A program made the position numbers and the translations under genes. Positions 37,007 to 46,083 of a stretch of DNA of 64,000 nt are shown piece by piece. The notes under the pieces were generated by a model. That model ran no database searches. It was not told where the DNA came from and saw only the letters and a program-made list of their open reading frames with translations. This stretch comes from Clostridia bacterium (GTDB lineage: Bacteria; Bacillota; Clostridia; TANB77; CAG-508), in assembly GCA_017533795.1 (NCBI GenBank), contig JAFWIH010000005.1, forward strand, positions 1-64,000, read 5' to 3'. The number at the start of each line of letters is the position of its first letter. Positions within the stretch are counted from its first letter, which is position 1.

Positions 37007-38149
37007 ATGAATGAAGTAAAAAGACATTGGACAAAATGGTTATATTGGTTTGTATTTGCAGTTGCTGTTATTGCCGTATACAAAACTTTAGACAGCTTTG
37101 GAGAAATATTAGATTTTATAAAAAAATTTTTAGAAATACTAGCGCCATTTTTAGCAGGAACATTAATTGCATATCTTTTTTATATTCCATCTAGAAATAT
37201 AGAGGGATGGATAAGAAAATGTAAAGTAAATATCATAACTAATAAGGCAAGAGGATTAAGTATATTTGTTGTATATGTAATAGCACTAATACTTATAATA
37301 ATTACTGTAAATGTGATATTACCTGTTATACTAAATAGCGTTATGGACTTAACAAGCAACTTACAAGGATATTATACTAAAGCAGTTGAAAAGCTAAACA
37401 CATTACCTGAAAATTCACCTCTTAGAGGAGATGTATTAACAGGAGCAGTTGATTCACTAAGAAACATAGACTTAACACAGTATATTAATGCTAGTGATAT
37501 AACTAATTACGCTAAAGGAATACTAAGTGTGGCAAATTCAATATTTAATATTTTTGTTGCATTAGTTGTTTCAATTTATATTTTAGCAGAAAGAAAAGAA
37601 ATATTAATTTTTATAAAAAAAGTTTCAGCTGCAATGTTTAATCAAAAAATATCTAGAAATTTGGGAAAATACTTTAATAGTACTAATCAAATATTTTTTA
37701 GATTTTTAGCAAGTCAGTTATTAGATGCTATAGTTGTTGGAATACTAATTACAATTGGGTTTAGCATAATGGGAATTAAATATGCTCCTTTACTTGGATT
37801 TATAATTGGTTTATTTAATATGATTCCATATTTTGGATCAATAATTGCAATAGCAATAAGTAGTTTAATTACTTTGATATCAGGTGGTTTATCACAAATG
37901 ATATGGATGATAATTGTATCAGTTGTTATTCAACAGGTTGATGCAAATATCATTAATCCGAAAATACTTGGTAATTCATTAAAGGTAAGCCCACTAATTA
38001 TAATAGCAGCTGTAACTATTGGCGGAGCATATTTTGGAGTTGTAGGAATGTTTTTAGCTGTTCCTGTTGCAGCAGCTCTAAAAATTGTTATTATGGATTA
38101 TATTGATTATAGATTAAGACAAAAAAAAGCAAAAAAAGAAACAGTTTAA
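37007..38149 (+). CDS. AI-2E family transporter / putative permease
   Basis: 380 residues. ATG 37007 has GGAGGAAG just before it and is preferred over an in-frame TTG at 36992. About eight membrane helices; the C-terminal part has the family pattern SIMGIKYAPLLGFIIGLFNMIPYFGSIIAI followed by GGAYFGVVGMFLAVPVAAALK. A hydrophilic region at about 110-180 lies outside or between helices. Family members are reported to export AI-2 or to exchange ions; the substrate here is unknown. Its stop codon overlaps the stop of the opposite-strand gene inside a palindrome. Confidence 0.85.
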   Translation: MNEVKRHWTKWLYWFVFAVAVIAVYKTLDSFGEILDFIKKFLEILAPFLAGTLIAYLFYIPSRNIEGWIRKCKVNIITNKARGLSIFVVYVIALILIIITVNVILPVILNSVMDLTSNLQGYYTKAVEKLNTLPENSPLRGDVLTGAVDSLRNIDLTQYINASDITNYAKGILSVANSIFNIFVALVVSIYILAERKEILIFIKKVSAAMFNQKISRNLGKYFNSTNQIFFRFLASQLLDAIVVGILITIGFSIMGIKYAPLLGFIIGLFNMIPYFGSIIAIAISSLITLISGGLSQMIWMIIVSVVIQQVDANIINPKILGNSLKVSPLIIIAAVTIGGAYFGVVGMFLAVPVAAALKIVIMDYIDYRLRQKKAKKETV

Positions 38150-38162
38150 ACTGTTTCTTTTC
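38135..38162. terminator. palindromic bidirectional terminator overlapping two stop codons
   Basis: Near-perfect palindrome centred on TTAA (38146-38149), with AAAGAAACAG on one side and its complement on the other, flanked by A- and T-runs. It contains the last codons and stops of both convergent genes. Confidence 0.8.
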
Positions 38163-38724
38163 TTTTTAATCTCATTTTTTTTAGTATAATAGTTATACAA
38201 ATGATAAAAATTATAGCAAATATTAGTGCAATTAAACCAAGCCAACCTAAAGTTGAAACTAGTTTACTTCCAGAAGACATTATAATTCCTGCAAGTACCA
38301 CACCTAAAGTTGCAGCTAAAATACTTGTCTTAAAATCAAGATTTAAAAAACTTGCGGCTAAAGTACCAGTCCATGCACCAGTTCCTGGAATAGGTATTCC
38401 AACAAAAAGAAGTAGAGCAATAAAGATTCCGTTGTTTCCTGCTGATTCTTTTAATTTTTTACCACCTTTTTCTCCTTTTTCAATACACCACGTGAAAAAT
38501 TTTTTTGTAAATTTTTTATCTTTACCCCATTCAAGGACTTTTCTTGCAAAAAGATAAATTATTGGAACTGGAAGTAAATTTCCTATAATTGCCAATGGAT
38601 AATATATTCCAATATTTAAATTTAAAGCTTCAGCAATAGGTATTGCACCTCTTAGTTCAATAATAGGTACCATACTAACAACAAATACTATTGCGTATTT
38701 TATAAATAAAGGTAAACTAGCCAT
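38146..38724 (-). CDS. COG2426-type small membrane protein (putative small multidrug export family)
   Basis: 192 residues. ATG 38724 has TAGGAGGA upstream and is preferred over the longer 235-residue frame. About five membrane helices. Typical segments: SMVPIIELRGAIPIAEALNL (the E-L-R-G-A-I-P motif) and FVGIPIPGTGAWTGTLAASFL. This pair of motifs is characteristic of COG2426, annotated as small multi-drug export, and related to SNARE-associated/DedA-like folds. Transport has not been shown for most members. Convergent with, and overlapping by four bases, the AI-2E family gene. Confidence 0.82.
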   Translation of the reverse strand: MASLPLFIKYAIVFVVSMVPIIELRGAIPIAEALNLNIGIYYPLAIIGNLLPVPIIYLFARKVLEWGKDKKFTKKFFTWCIEKGEKGGKKLKESAGNNGIFIALLLFVGIPIPGTGAWTGTLAASFLNLDFKTSILAATLGVVLAGIIMSSGSKLVSTLGWLGLIALIFAIIFIICITIILKKMRLKRKETV

Positions 38725-38868
38725 AAATCCTCCTATAAAAAGAACTAGATAACTGCTAAAGAAGTAATCTAGTTCAATAAACAAAAAATATAAAATATAT
38801 AAATATTTATATGATATTGTAATTGTAGCAAACAGAAGAAAGGAAGTCAACAAATTTAGTAAAAAAAA

Positions 38869-40371
38869 TTATAAATTATATATTTCTAGGTTTTTTATTG
38901 CAGGATCATATATATTTATACCATTATAGTCAAAACGTGAGCCATGACATGGACAGTCCCACGTTTTATCTATATTATTCCATGACAGAGTGCATCCAAG
39001 ATGTGTACAAGTTGGTTTTACAGCATGCATATTGCCAGAGGAGTCTTTATATATACCTATTTTATTGCCATCGATTTCTATAATTTTTCCATCACCATTT
39101 TTTAAATCTTGTATATTACTATCAGGAATTTTAATTTTTTTTACCACAAGAGAAGAAGCTGTCTGTTTTAGCATGTTTTTAACTTCACCTATGTTTTTAA
39201 TAGGTTTTAAACGAGTTGAAGTAAAAGCTTTTTCATATTTGTTTTTTATTCCAAGAATATTATCTGTAACTATATTTGCAGCAACATTTGAAGATGTCAT
39301 TCCCCATTTATTGAAGCCAGTTCCCACATACATATTTGGCAAAAGACTTGAAAATTCTCCTATATAAGGGACTTTGTCCAGGGTTATACAATCACGTGTA
39401 TTCCATTTATACAACAATTCACAATTTGGATATAATTCTTTTGCTTTTTTCTCTAATAAGGCATAAGTTGAATTATATGATATATTATCTGCACCTGTTT
39501 TGTGATTTCCACCACCAATTAATAGTATGTTTTTATTACCGTCCTTTACAGCCCTAAAAGAATAAGTAGGAGCTTGAGCTGTAATATACATACCATCAAG
39601 AAAATCTTCCTTGGTATCAATTCCTATAATATATGAGGTTTCTTGATACATTTTTGTAAAATAGAATCCTGGAAAGTTTATAAAGGGGTAGTGCGTTGCA
39701 AGAACGACATATTTTGATTTTATACAGTGATTAGACGTAATTGTTTTATAATAGTTATCTTCTTTTTTTACATCATATACAAGTGTGTTGGTAAAAATTT
39801 GCCCAGAATTGTTTAAAATACAGTTGCACAAGCCTATCATATATTTTCGTGGATGGAATGATGATTGATTGGGAAACATTATAGCACCACATACTTCAAA
39901 TGGTAAGCTTGTTTTTTCTACGAATTGGCAATTAAAACCTAGAGATTTTACTGCTTGTACTTCTTTTTTTAATATATCTATTTCGTCATTATTTGTTGTA
40001 TAAACATAGTTGCTTTGGTTAATCAAGTCACAATTAATGTTTTCTGTGCTTACAATTTCTTTTATATTCTTTATTGCTTCTTCATTAGCAAAAAGATATT
40101 TTTTAGCAATATCAGTTCCAAAAGACTGAATTAAATAATTATAAATAATGCCATGTTGACTTGTTATTTTTGCAGTAGTATGTCCACTTACTTTTTCTCC
40201 AATTTCGGATTTATCTAATACAATAACATTAAGGCCTTTCTTAGAAAGATAGTAGGCGGTAGTAAGACCAAAAAGTCCTGCACCAATAATACAGACATCA
40301 CATGATAAGTTTTCAGCAAGAGTAAAAAAGTTTACATCTACTTCAGTACTTTCAATCCAATAAGAATTCAA
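38869..40371 (-). CDS. FAD-dependent oxidoreductase with C-terminal Rieske domain
   Basis: 500 residues from TTG 40371 behind AAAGGAGGAG. N-terminal Rossmann motif CIIGAGLFGLTTAYYLSKKG for FAD (DAO fold, about 25-400), with GHTTAKITSQH near residues 63-73 and GTGFNKWGMTSS near the end of the domain. The C-terminal Rieske domain has C455-T-H457-L-G-C460 and C473-P-C475-H476, giving the Cys2-His2 ligands of a [2Fe-2S] cluster and the usual disulphide pair. Such fusions move electrons between the flavin and the cluster. Substrate unknown. It stands alone between divergent and convergent neighbours. Confidence 0.88.
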   Translation of the reverse strand: MNSYWIESTEVDVNFFTLAENLSCDVCIIGAGLFGLTTAYYLSKKGLNVIVLDKSEIGEKVSGHTTAKITSQHGIIYNYLIQSFGTDIAKKYLFANEEAIKNIKEIVSTENINCDLINQSNYVYTTNNDEIDILKKEVQAVKSLGFNCQFVEKTSLPFEVCGAIMFPNQSSFHPRKYMIGLCNCILNNSGQIFTNTLVYDVKKEDNYYKTITSNHCIKSKYVVLATHYPFINFPGFYFTKMYQETSYIIGIDTKEDFLDGMYITAQAPTYSFRAVKDGNKNILLIGGGNHKTGADNISYNSTYALLEKKAKELYPNCELLYKWNTRDCITLDKVPYIGEFSSLLPNMYVGTGFNKWGMTSSNVAANIVTDNILGIKNKYEKAFTSTRLKPIKNIGEVKNMLKQTASSLVVKKIKIPDSNIQDLKNGDGKIIEIDGNKIGIYKDSSGNMHAVKPTCTHLGCTLSWNNIDKTWDCPCHGSRFDYNGINIYDPAIKNLEIYNL

Positions 40372-40496
40372 GTAATCTCCTCCTTTTTTATTATTGTTAC
40401 CAAAAGGAAAAGATAAATACAGAATAATTTACCAAAACTATGGAAAAATAATAAATAAAGTGTTATACTTTCTATAGATAGAACGAGGAGGTTATT

Positions 40497-41894
40497 ATGG
40501 AAGAAAATTTAAAAGAAAAACTTATGATGAAAAAAGAAAAAGGCTGGCTAAGTGTAAACGATGAAGAAAGAGAAAAAATATTTAGATTTAGTGATGGTTA
40601 TATTAACTATTTAAATATTGCAAAAACTGAAAGAGAAGCAGTAGCACATGTTAGAAAAGTTGCAGAAGAGCATGGTTACAGAGATGTAAATACAGTAGAA
40701 AAATTAGAACCTGGAGACAAAGTTTATTATATAAACAGAGAAAAAAGTGTTTATTTGGCAATTATAGGAACAGAGAAAATGGAAAATGGACTTCACATTA
40801 TTGGCTCACATATAGATTCACCAAGACTAGACCTAAAACCAACACCATTATATGAAGATACAGAGTTTGCATACTTTAAGACACATTATTATGGTGGTGT
40901 AAAAAAATATCAATGGACAACAATTCCATTAAGCATCCACGGAGTTATAGTAAAACCAAATGGGGAAAAAATTACAGTAAATATTGGTGAAGATGAAAGC
41001 GATCCAATTTTTACAATTACAGATTTATTGCCACACTTAGCACAAGACCAAATGAAAAAAACATTAGCACAAGGAATAGAGGCTGAAAACTTAAATCTAT
41101 TAGTTGGAAGTATCCCATATAATGATAAAGATTGTTCAGAAAAAGTTAAGCTTAATTTATTAAATATATTAAATCAAAAATATGGAATAACAGAATCAGA
41201 TTTTCAAAGTAGTGAACTAGAATTAGTTCCAGCATTTAAGGCAAGAACGTTAGGGTTCGATTGGGGGATGGTAGCAGGATATGGACAAGACGATAGTGCA
41301 TGTGCATATACATCATTTACAGCAATGATGGAATTAGAAAATGTAAAAAATACAGCTGTTTGTATTTTGTCTGACAAAGAAGAAATAGGTAGTATGGGAA
41401 ATACAGGCATGGAATCTCATGTGTTTGATTATTTCATTTCTGAATTACTTAATAAAACTGGAGAAAATAGACCTAATCTTTTAGACAAAGTTTTTTGTTA
41501 TTCTAAAATGCTATCATCAGATGTTGATGCCGGAGTAGATCCGATTTATGCTGGAGTTCATGATAAAACAAACAATTCTTTTGTAGGAAATGGTATAGCA
41601 ATGGCAAAATATACCGGAGCAAGAGGAAAATCTGGTGCTTCTGATGCAAATGCAGAATATGTTGCATGGATGAGAAATATGTTAGAAACAAACAACATTA
41701 AATATCAAGTAGCAGAGATGGGAAAGGTAGATGTTGGTGGAGGCGGAACTATTGCATATATCCTAGCAAATAAAGGAGTAGATGTAATAGACTGCGGTGT
41801 ACCTGTACTTAGTATGCATTCTCCATATGAAGTTTCAAGTAAATTTGATATATATGAAGCTTATAGAACATATAAAGCATTTTGGCAAGTATAA
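40497..41894 (+). CDS. M18 family aminopeptidase
   Basis: 465 residues, ATG 40497 with GAGGAGG. Metallopeptidase pattern of the M18 family: HIIGSHIDSPRLDLKPTPLYED (first metal His and Asp), DDSACAYTSFTAMMELE (bridging Asp), LSDKEEIGSMGNTGMES (catalytic Glu pair) and the C-terminal MHSPYEVSSKFDIYEAYRTYK (last His). Two zinc ions would activate water to remove an N-terminal residue; related enzymes prefer Asp/Glu or broad substrates and form dodecamers. Cytoplasmic. Monocistronic with a strong terminator. Confidence 0.92.
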   Translation: MEENLKEKLMMKKEKGWLSVNDEEREKIFRFSDGYINYLNIAKTEREAVAHVRKVAEEHGYRDVNTVEKLEPGDKVYYINREKSVYLAIIGTEKMENGLHIIGSHIDSPRLDLKPTPLYEDTEFAYFKTHYYGGVKKYQWTTIPLSIHGVIVKPNGEKITVNIGEDESDPIFTITDLLPHLAQDQMKKTLAQGIEAENLNLLVGSIPYNDKDCSEKVKLNLLNILNQKYGITESDFQSSELELVPAFKARTLGFDWGMVAGYGQDDSACAYTSFTAMMELENVKNTAVCILSDKEEIGSMGNTGMESHVFDYFISELLNKTGENRPNLLDKVFCYSKMLSSDVDAGVDPIYAGVHDKTNNSFVGNGIAMAKYTGARGKSGASDANAEYVAWMRNMLETNNIKYQVAEMGKVDVGGGGTIAYILANKGVDVIDCGVPVLSMHSPYEVSSKFDIYEAYRTYKAFWQV

Positions 41895-41921
41895 TTAGAT
41901 ATAAATATAAAATAGAAATGT

Positions 41922-41956
41922 TAAAGAAAGTCAACCTTTGTTTGACTTTCTTTTGT
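41922..41956 (+). terminator. terminator of the aminopeptidase gene
   Basis: Arms 41923-41934 and 41942-41953, 12-bp stem with 7-base loop and a T-rich end. Confidence 0.85.
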
Positions 41957-41976
41957 TTACATTATAAGCTCTTTTC

Positions 41977-42005
41977 TTGACAAATTAGGCTTTTAGAGGT
42001 AAAAT
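41977..42005 (+). promoter_or_regulatory. promoter of the gdpP-rplI-dnaB operon
   Basis: Perfect TTGACA (41977-41982) and TAAAAT (42000-42005) with a 17-base spacer, 30 bases before the gdpP start. Confidence 0.65.
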
Positions 42006-42034
42006 ATTAACGACTATTATAAAAGGAGAAAAAT

Positions 42035-44053
42035 ATGTCAAGTAGTAGAAAAGTTCTTGATAAATTAATATCAAGAACAAAAATATATTTAATAATAATT
42101 TTAATTTTATTAATTGTTTTATGTGCTCTAAATACCAAGTTTATTGTACCATCAATAGTTGTGTATTTAGTTGTTTTGTCATATTCTTATTATGCAAATA
42201 ATAAGAGAAAAAGTGAAATATCAGAACAGTTACAAGATTTAACTTTATCAGTAGATTCAGCAGCAAAAAGCAGCTTAATTAATTCACCATTTCCTTTAGT
42301 AATACTTGAAACAGATGGCAATATTATTTGGAGGAGTGTTAAATTTACAACTGAATTTGCAAACATAGACATAAACACTCATCTTGAAAATCTTGTAGTG
42401 GATATAAAAGATGAAATTGAAAAAAGAGAAAACAAAAAAGACAAGTCTATAGTAAGACAGGAAAAGATAGGTAAGAATGAATATAAAATTTTAGGTGAAT
42501 TTGTAAAATCTAAAAATGCAAAAAGAAAACATGAATACATGATAATATTATATTTTTTAGATGTTACGGAGAGCATGAAGTTACAAGAAGAATATGAAAA
42601 TTCAAAAAGTTGTGTAGCGATAATTACAGTTGATAATTATGAAGAAACAATGCAAAACATAGATAGTGACAAAAAAATTCAAATTGTTGCTGAAATAGAA
42701 AAACAAATATATGAATGGACAAACGATACAGATGGTATTTTAATAAAATCTGATACAGAAAGAAATTCATATATTTATATATTTGAGCAAAAATATCTTA
42801 ATAAAATAAAAGAAGATAAATTTAGTTTGCTTGATACAATAAAAGAAATATATGCAAATGATGTAACAGGTCAATTAACATTAAGTATTGCAGTATCTAA
42901 TGATGGAGATACTGACAAAGAAAAATATCAGACAGCGCAAGAAACAATGAATATTGTATTAGGTAGAGGTGGAGATCAGGCAGCAATAAGGGATAATGGA
43001 AATTACTTATTCTATGGAGGACATGTAGAAGAAGTAGAAAAGAGAACAAAGGTTAAAGCTAGAGTTGTAGCACATGCACTAGAGGATTTAATAAAAGAAT
43101 CAAAAGATGTATATATAATGGGACATGCAAATCCAGATATTGATGCTATGGGGTCTGCTTTAGGTATTTATAGAATAGTTAAAAATCTAGACAAAAATGC
43201 ATACATTATAACAAGTACAGAAGGACTAACCCTTCACAATTTTATGCAAGATATAAGTAAACAAGAAGAATATAAAAATGCATTTATAGATAAAGATACA
43301 GCAGTATATGATATTACAAAGAATTCATTAGTAGTAATAGTAGACACACATAAAAAAACTATGGTAGAAGCACCAGAAATTTTAGATTTAACTGATAAAA
43401 TTGTAATAATAGATCATCATAGAAGAAGTGCAGATTATATAGAAAATAGTATGTTGACATTCCAAGAAGTGTATGCTTCTTCAGCAGCAGAACTAGTTAC
43501 TGAGCTAATTCAATATGTAAAAATAAGACCACAATTAACAACAACAGAAGCAGAAAGCTTATATGCTGGAATTATGATGGATACAAAAAACTTTACATTT
43601 AAAACAGGTGTAAGAACTTTTGAAGCAGCAGCATATTTGAGAAAATGTGGTGTAGATATTATTAGAGTAAAAAAATGGTTCCAAAGTGATTTAGAAAGTT
43701 TTAATAAAATTGCGGAAATAGTTAAAAATACAGAGGTTATCAGAGATACAATAGGTATAGCAGTTTATGACAAAAAGGATAAAAATGCTAGTTTAATGTG
43801 TGCTAAAGCAGCGGATGAACTTCTTACTATAAGTGATATAACAGCTTCATTTGTAATGGCAGAAATGGGAGATAAAGTAACAATTAGTGGTCGTTCAATA
43901 GGAGACATAAATGTTCAAGTAATACTTGAAAAACTTGGTGGTGGTGGCCATATTACATTAGCAGGAGCTCAAATTGAAGGTGTTACATTAGAACAAGCTA
44001 AAACAATGTTAATAGAAAAAATAAATGAATATTGTGATGAAACTATAGAATAG
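42035..44053 (+). CDS. gdpP: c-di-AMP phosphodiesterase GdpP-like (DHH family)
   Basis: 672 residues, ATG 42035 with AAAGGAG. Two membrane helices (about 16-50), a PAS-like domain (about 65-190), a degenerate GGDEF domain (about 190-330), then a DHH domain with MGHANPDIDAMGS (about 361), VIVDTHKKTM and D460-H461-H462, and a DHHA1 end with KLGGGGHITLAGAQIE. GdpP cuts the signalling nucleotide c-di-AMP to pApA and so affects wall stress and potassium balance. The gdpP-rplI-dnaB order is classical for Firmicutes; rplI starts 12 bases later. Confidence 0.93.
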   Translation: MSSSRKVLDKLISRTKIYLIIILILLIVLCALNTKFIVPSIVVYLVVLSYSYYANNKRKSEISEQLQDLTLSVDSAAKSSLINSPFPLVILETDGNIIWRSVKFTTEFANIDINTHLENLVVDIKDEIEKRENKKDKSIVRQEKIGKNEYKILGEFVKSKNAKRKHEYMIILYFLDVTESMKLQEEYENSKSCVAIITVDNYEETMQNIDSDKKIQIVAEIEKQIYEWTNDTDGILIKSDTERNSYIYIFEQKYLNKIKEDKFSLLDTIKEIYANDVTGQLTLSIAVSNDGDTDKEKYQTAQETMNIVLGRGGDQAAIRDNGNYLFYGGHVEEVEKRTKVKARVVAHALEDLIKESKDVYIMGHANPDIDAMGSALGIYRIVKNLDKNAYIITSTEGLTLHNFMQDISKQEEYKNAFIDKDTAVYDITKNSLVVIVDTHKKTMVEAPEILDLTDKIVIIDHHRRSADYIENSMLTFQEVYASSAAELVTELIQYVKIRPQLTTTEAESLYAGIMMDTKNFTFKTGVRTFEAAAYLRKCGVDIIRVKKWFQSDLESFNKIAEIVKNTEVIRDTIGIAVYDKKDKNASLMCAKAADELLTISDITASFVMAEMGDKVTISGRSIGDINVQVILEKLGGGGHITLAGAQIEGVTLEQAKTMLIEKINEYCDETIE

Positions 44054-44065
44054 GAGTGATTAGCT

Positions 44066-44512
44066 ATGAAAGTAATCTTAAAGGCAGACATAAAAGGTGT
44101 TGGAAAAAAGGATGATGTTATAAATGCATCAGATGGATATGCACGTAACTTTTTATTTCCAAAGAACTTAGCAGTAGAAGCAAACAATACAAACATGAGC
44201 AAATTAAAATCTAAAAATGATGCAAATCAATTTAGAAAAGATCAAGAAAAAGAAGCTGCAAAAGAAATAGCTAAGAAACTAGAACAAATATCTTTAAAAA
44301 TGCAAGTAAAGGCAGGAGAAAATGGAAAAATATTTGGTGGAGTTTCATCTAAAGAGATAGCTGAATGTTTAGAAAAACAACACAATATAAAAGTAGACAA
44401 AAAGAAAATTAACCTAAAAGAAACAATCAAAACTTTAGGAATAAGAACAATAGAAATAAAATTATATGAAGGTGTAATTGGAAATTTAAAAGTTGAAGTA
44501 TTAGGAGAATAA
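44066..44512 (+). CDS. rplI: 50S ribosomal protein L9
   Basis: 148 residues, ATG 44066 with GGAGTGA. The N-terminal domain MKVILKADIKGVGKKDD...GYARNFLFPKNLAVEA is the L9 signature. A long connecting helix (about 40-75) joins the C-terminal RNA-binding domain (KIFGGVSSKEIAECLEKQ, VDKKKINLKETIKTLG). It sits near the L1 stalk base and helps keep the reading frame. Two bases separate it from dnaB. Confidence 0.95.
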   Translation: MKVILKADIKGVGKKDDVINASDGYARNFLFPKNLAVEANNTNMSKLKSKNDANQFRKDQEKEAAKEIAKKLEQISLKMQVKAGENGKIFGGVSSKEIAECLEKQHNIKVDKKKINLKETIKTLGIRTIEIKLYEGVIGNLKVEVLGE

Positions 44513-44514
44513 TT

Positions 44515-45846
44515 ATGGAACTAGGGAAAATACCTCCACATGACTTAGAAGCTGAACAGGCAGTGCTAGGCAGTATGCTAACAGATAAAGATGCTGTTAT
44601 AGCAAGTATAGAGACATTAAAACCAGAAAGCTTTTATAGAGAAGATAATAGACTAATATATGAAGCAATGTTAAATTTATACAATAATTCTGAACCAATA
44701 GATATTATTACAATAAAATCTGAATTAGAATCAATTGGAAAATTTGAACAAGTTGGGGGACTAGAGTATTTGGCAAGCCTTCCAGATAAAGTTCCTACAA
44801 CTGCTAATGTTCAAAAATATATAAATATAGTAGAAGAAAAAGGCATATTAAGAAATTTAATAAGGACTGCAAATGAAATAATAAATTTAGGATATGATCC
44901 TACAGAAGATGTAGAAGACATAATGGATAATGCTGAAAAGAAAATATTCAATATTATGCAAAATAAGAATCAAAAAGGATATACACCAATAAAGGATGTT
45001 TTAGTAGAAAGCTTTAACCAATTAGAAGAATTATATAATAGAAAACAACATATAACTGGTGTGCCAACTGGTTTTTCAGAACTAGATTATAAAACAGCAG
45101 GATTTCATGGATCAGATTTAATATTAATTGCGGCAAGACCTGCAATGGGTAAATCTGCTTTTGCGTTAAACATTGCAACAAATGCAGCAACAAAAGCAAA
45201 CGTTCCAGTAGCAATATTTAGCTTGGAAATGTCTAAAGAACAAATGGTAAACAGAATGTTATGTAGTGAAGCAATGGTAGATAGTAACAAAGTTAGAACA
45301 GGAAAACTTGAAGAAGATGATTGGGTAAAACTTGCAGAAACTATAGGGCCTCTTTCTGAGGCAGAAATATATATAGACGATACTCCTGGTATTTCAGTTA
45401 TGGAAATAAGAGCTAAATGTAGAAAACTAAAACTTGAAAAGAACATAGGAATGGTTGTGATAGATTATTTACAACTTGTTCAAGCAAGTAGTAAAAGATT
45501 TGGCAGTCGTGAACAGGAGATTTCTGAAATAAGTAGGTCTTTAAAGGTTTTAGCAAAAGAATTGGATGTACCAGTAATAGCATTATCACAATTATCAAGA
45601 GCAGTTGAACAAAGACCAGATCATAGACCGATGCTTTCGGACCTTCGTGAATCTGGAGCTATAGAGCAAGATGCTGATATAGTTATGTTTTTATATAGAG
45701 ATGATTATTATAATGAAGATAGCGAAAAAAAGGACATTGCAGAAGTTATAATTGCAAAACATAGAGCGGGTTCTACAGGAACTGTAGAATTATTGTGGCT
45801 TGGAAATTATACCAAATTTGTTAATTTAGAAAAGAGATTTGAATAA
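44515..45846 (+). CDS. dnaB: replicative DNA helicase DnaB
   Basis: 443 residues, ATG 44515 with GGAGAA inside the end of rplI. N-terminal domain PPHDLEAEQAVLGSML, linker helix, then the RecA-like motor: Walker A ARPAMGKSAFALN (about 209-221), Walker B GMVVIDYLQLV, the LSQLSRAVEQR loop and DLRESGAIEQDAD, all typical of the hexameric helicase that opens the fork 5' to 3'. Normal length, no intein. Last gene of the gdpP-rplI-dnaB run. Confidence 0.95.
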   Translation: MELGKIPPHDLEAEQAVLGSMLTDKDAVIASIETLKPESFYREDNRLIYEAMLNLYNNSEPIDIITIKSELESIGKFEQVGGLEYLASLPDKVPTTANVQKYINIVEEKGILRNLIRTANEIINLGYDPTEDVEDIMDNAEKKIFNIMQNKNQKGYTPIKDVLVESFNQLEELYNRKQHITGVPTGFSELDYKTAGFHGSDLILIAARPAMGKSAFALNIATNAATKANVPVAIFSLEMSKEQMVNRMLCSEAMVDSNKVRTGKLEEDDWVKLAETIGPLSEAEIYIDDTPGISVMEIRAKCRKLKLEKNIGMVVIDYLQLVQASSKRFGSREQEISEISRSLKVLAKELDVPVIALSQLSRAVEQRPDHRPMLSDLRESGAIEQDADIVMFLYRDDYYNEDSEKKDIAEVIIAKHRAGSTGTVELLWLGNYTKFVNLEKRFE

Positions 45847-45918
45847 AATTTAAAATACTATTTACAACAGTTTTGTATTTGTGATAGAATAAAAATATAA
45901 CAAAGGAGGAAAATATAT

Positions 45919-46056
45919 ATGGAAGAAAACAATAATAAACACAGTGAAGATGTAAATATTAGTTTAGGAACTACAGTTTTTATTGCAGTAGTTGCAGCAT
46001 TAGCTGCTACATCTTTAATTGTATGGATTAGCTTTAGAATTAGAGGAGTTTTATAA
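45919..46056 (+). CDS. 45-residue single-pass membrane protein
   Basis: ATG 45919 preceded by AAAGGAGGA, one of the best ribosome sites in the window. Polar Asn/Glu-rich start (MEENNNKHSE), then one helix (about 17-38, TVFIAVVAALAATSLIVW) and a short basic tail. A -35/-10-like pair, TTTACA (45861) and TAGAAT (45885), lies upstream. Unknown function; close to tilS, possibly same transcript. Confidence 0.6.
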   Translation: MEENNNKHSEDVNISLGTTVFIAVVAALAATSLIVWISFRIRGVL

Positions 46057-46083
46057 ATAAATTCTGCAGCAAAAGGATTAATT

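Noticed and set aside
38201..38557. 118-residue plus-strand open frame
   Set aside because: Antisense to the COG2426-like membrane protein, which has the recognisable motifs.
38725..38853. N-terminal extension of the COG2426-like protein
   Set aside because: TAGGAGGA just before ATG 38724 and family length favour the shorter start.
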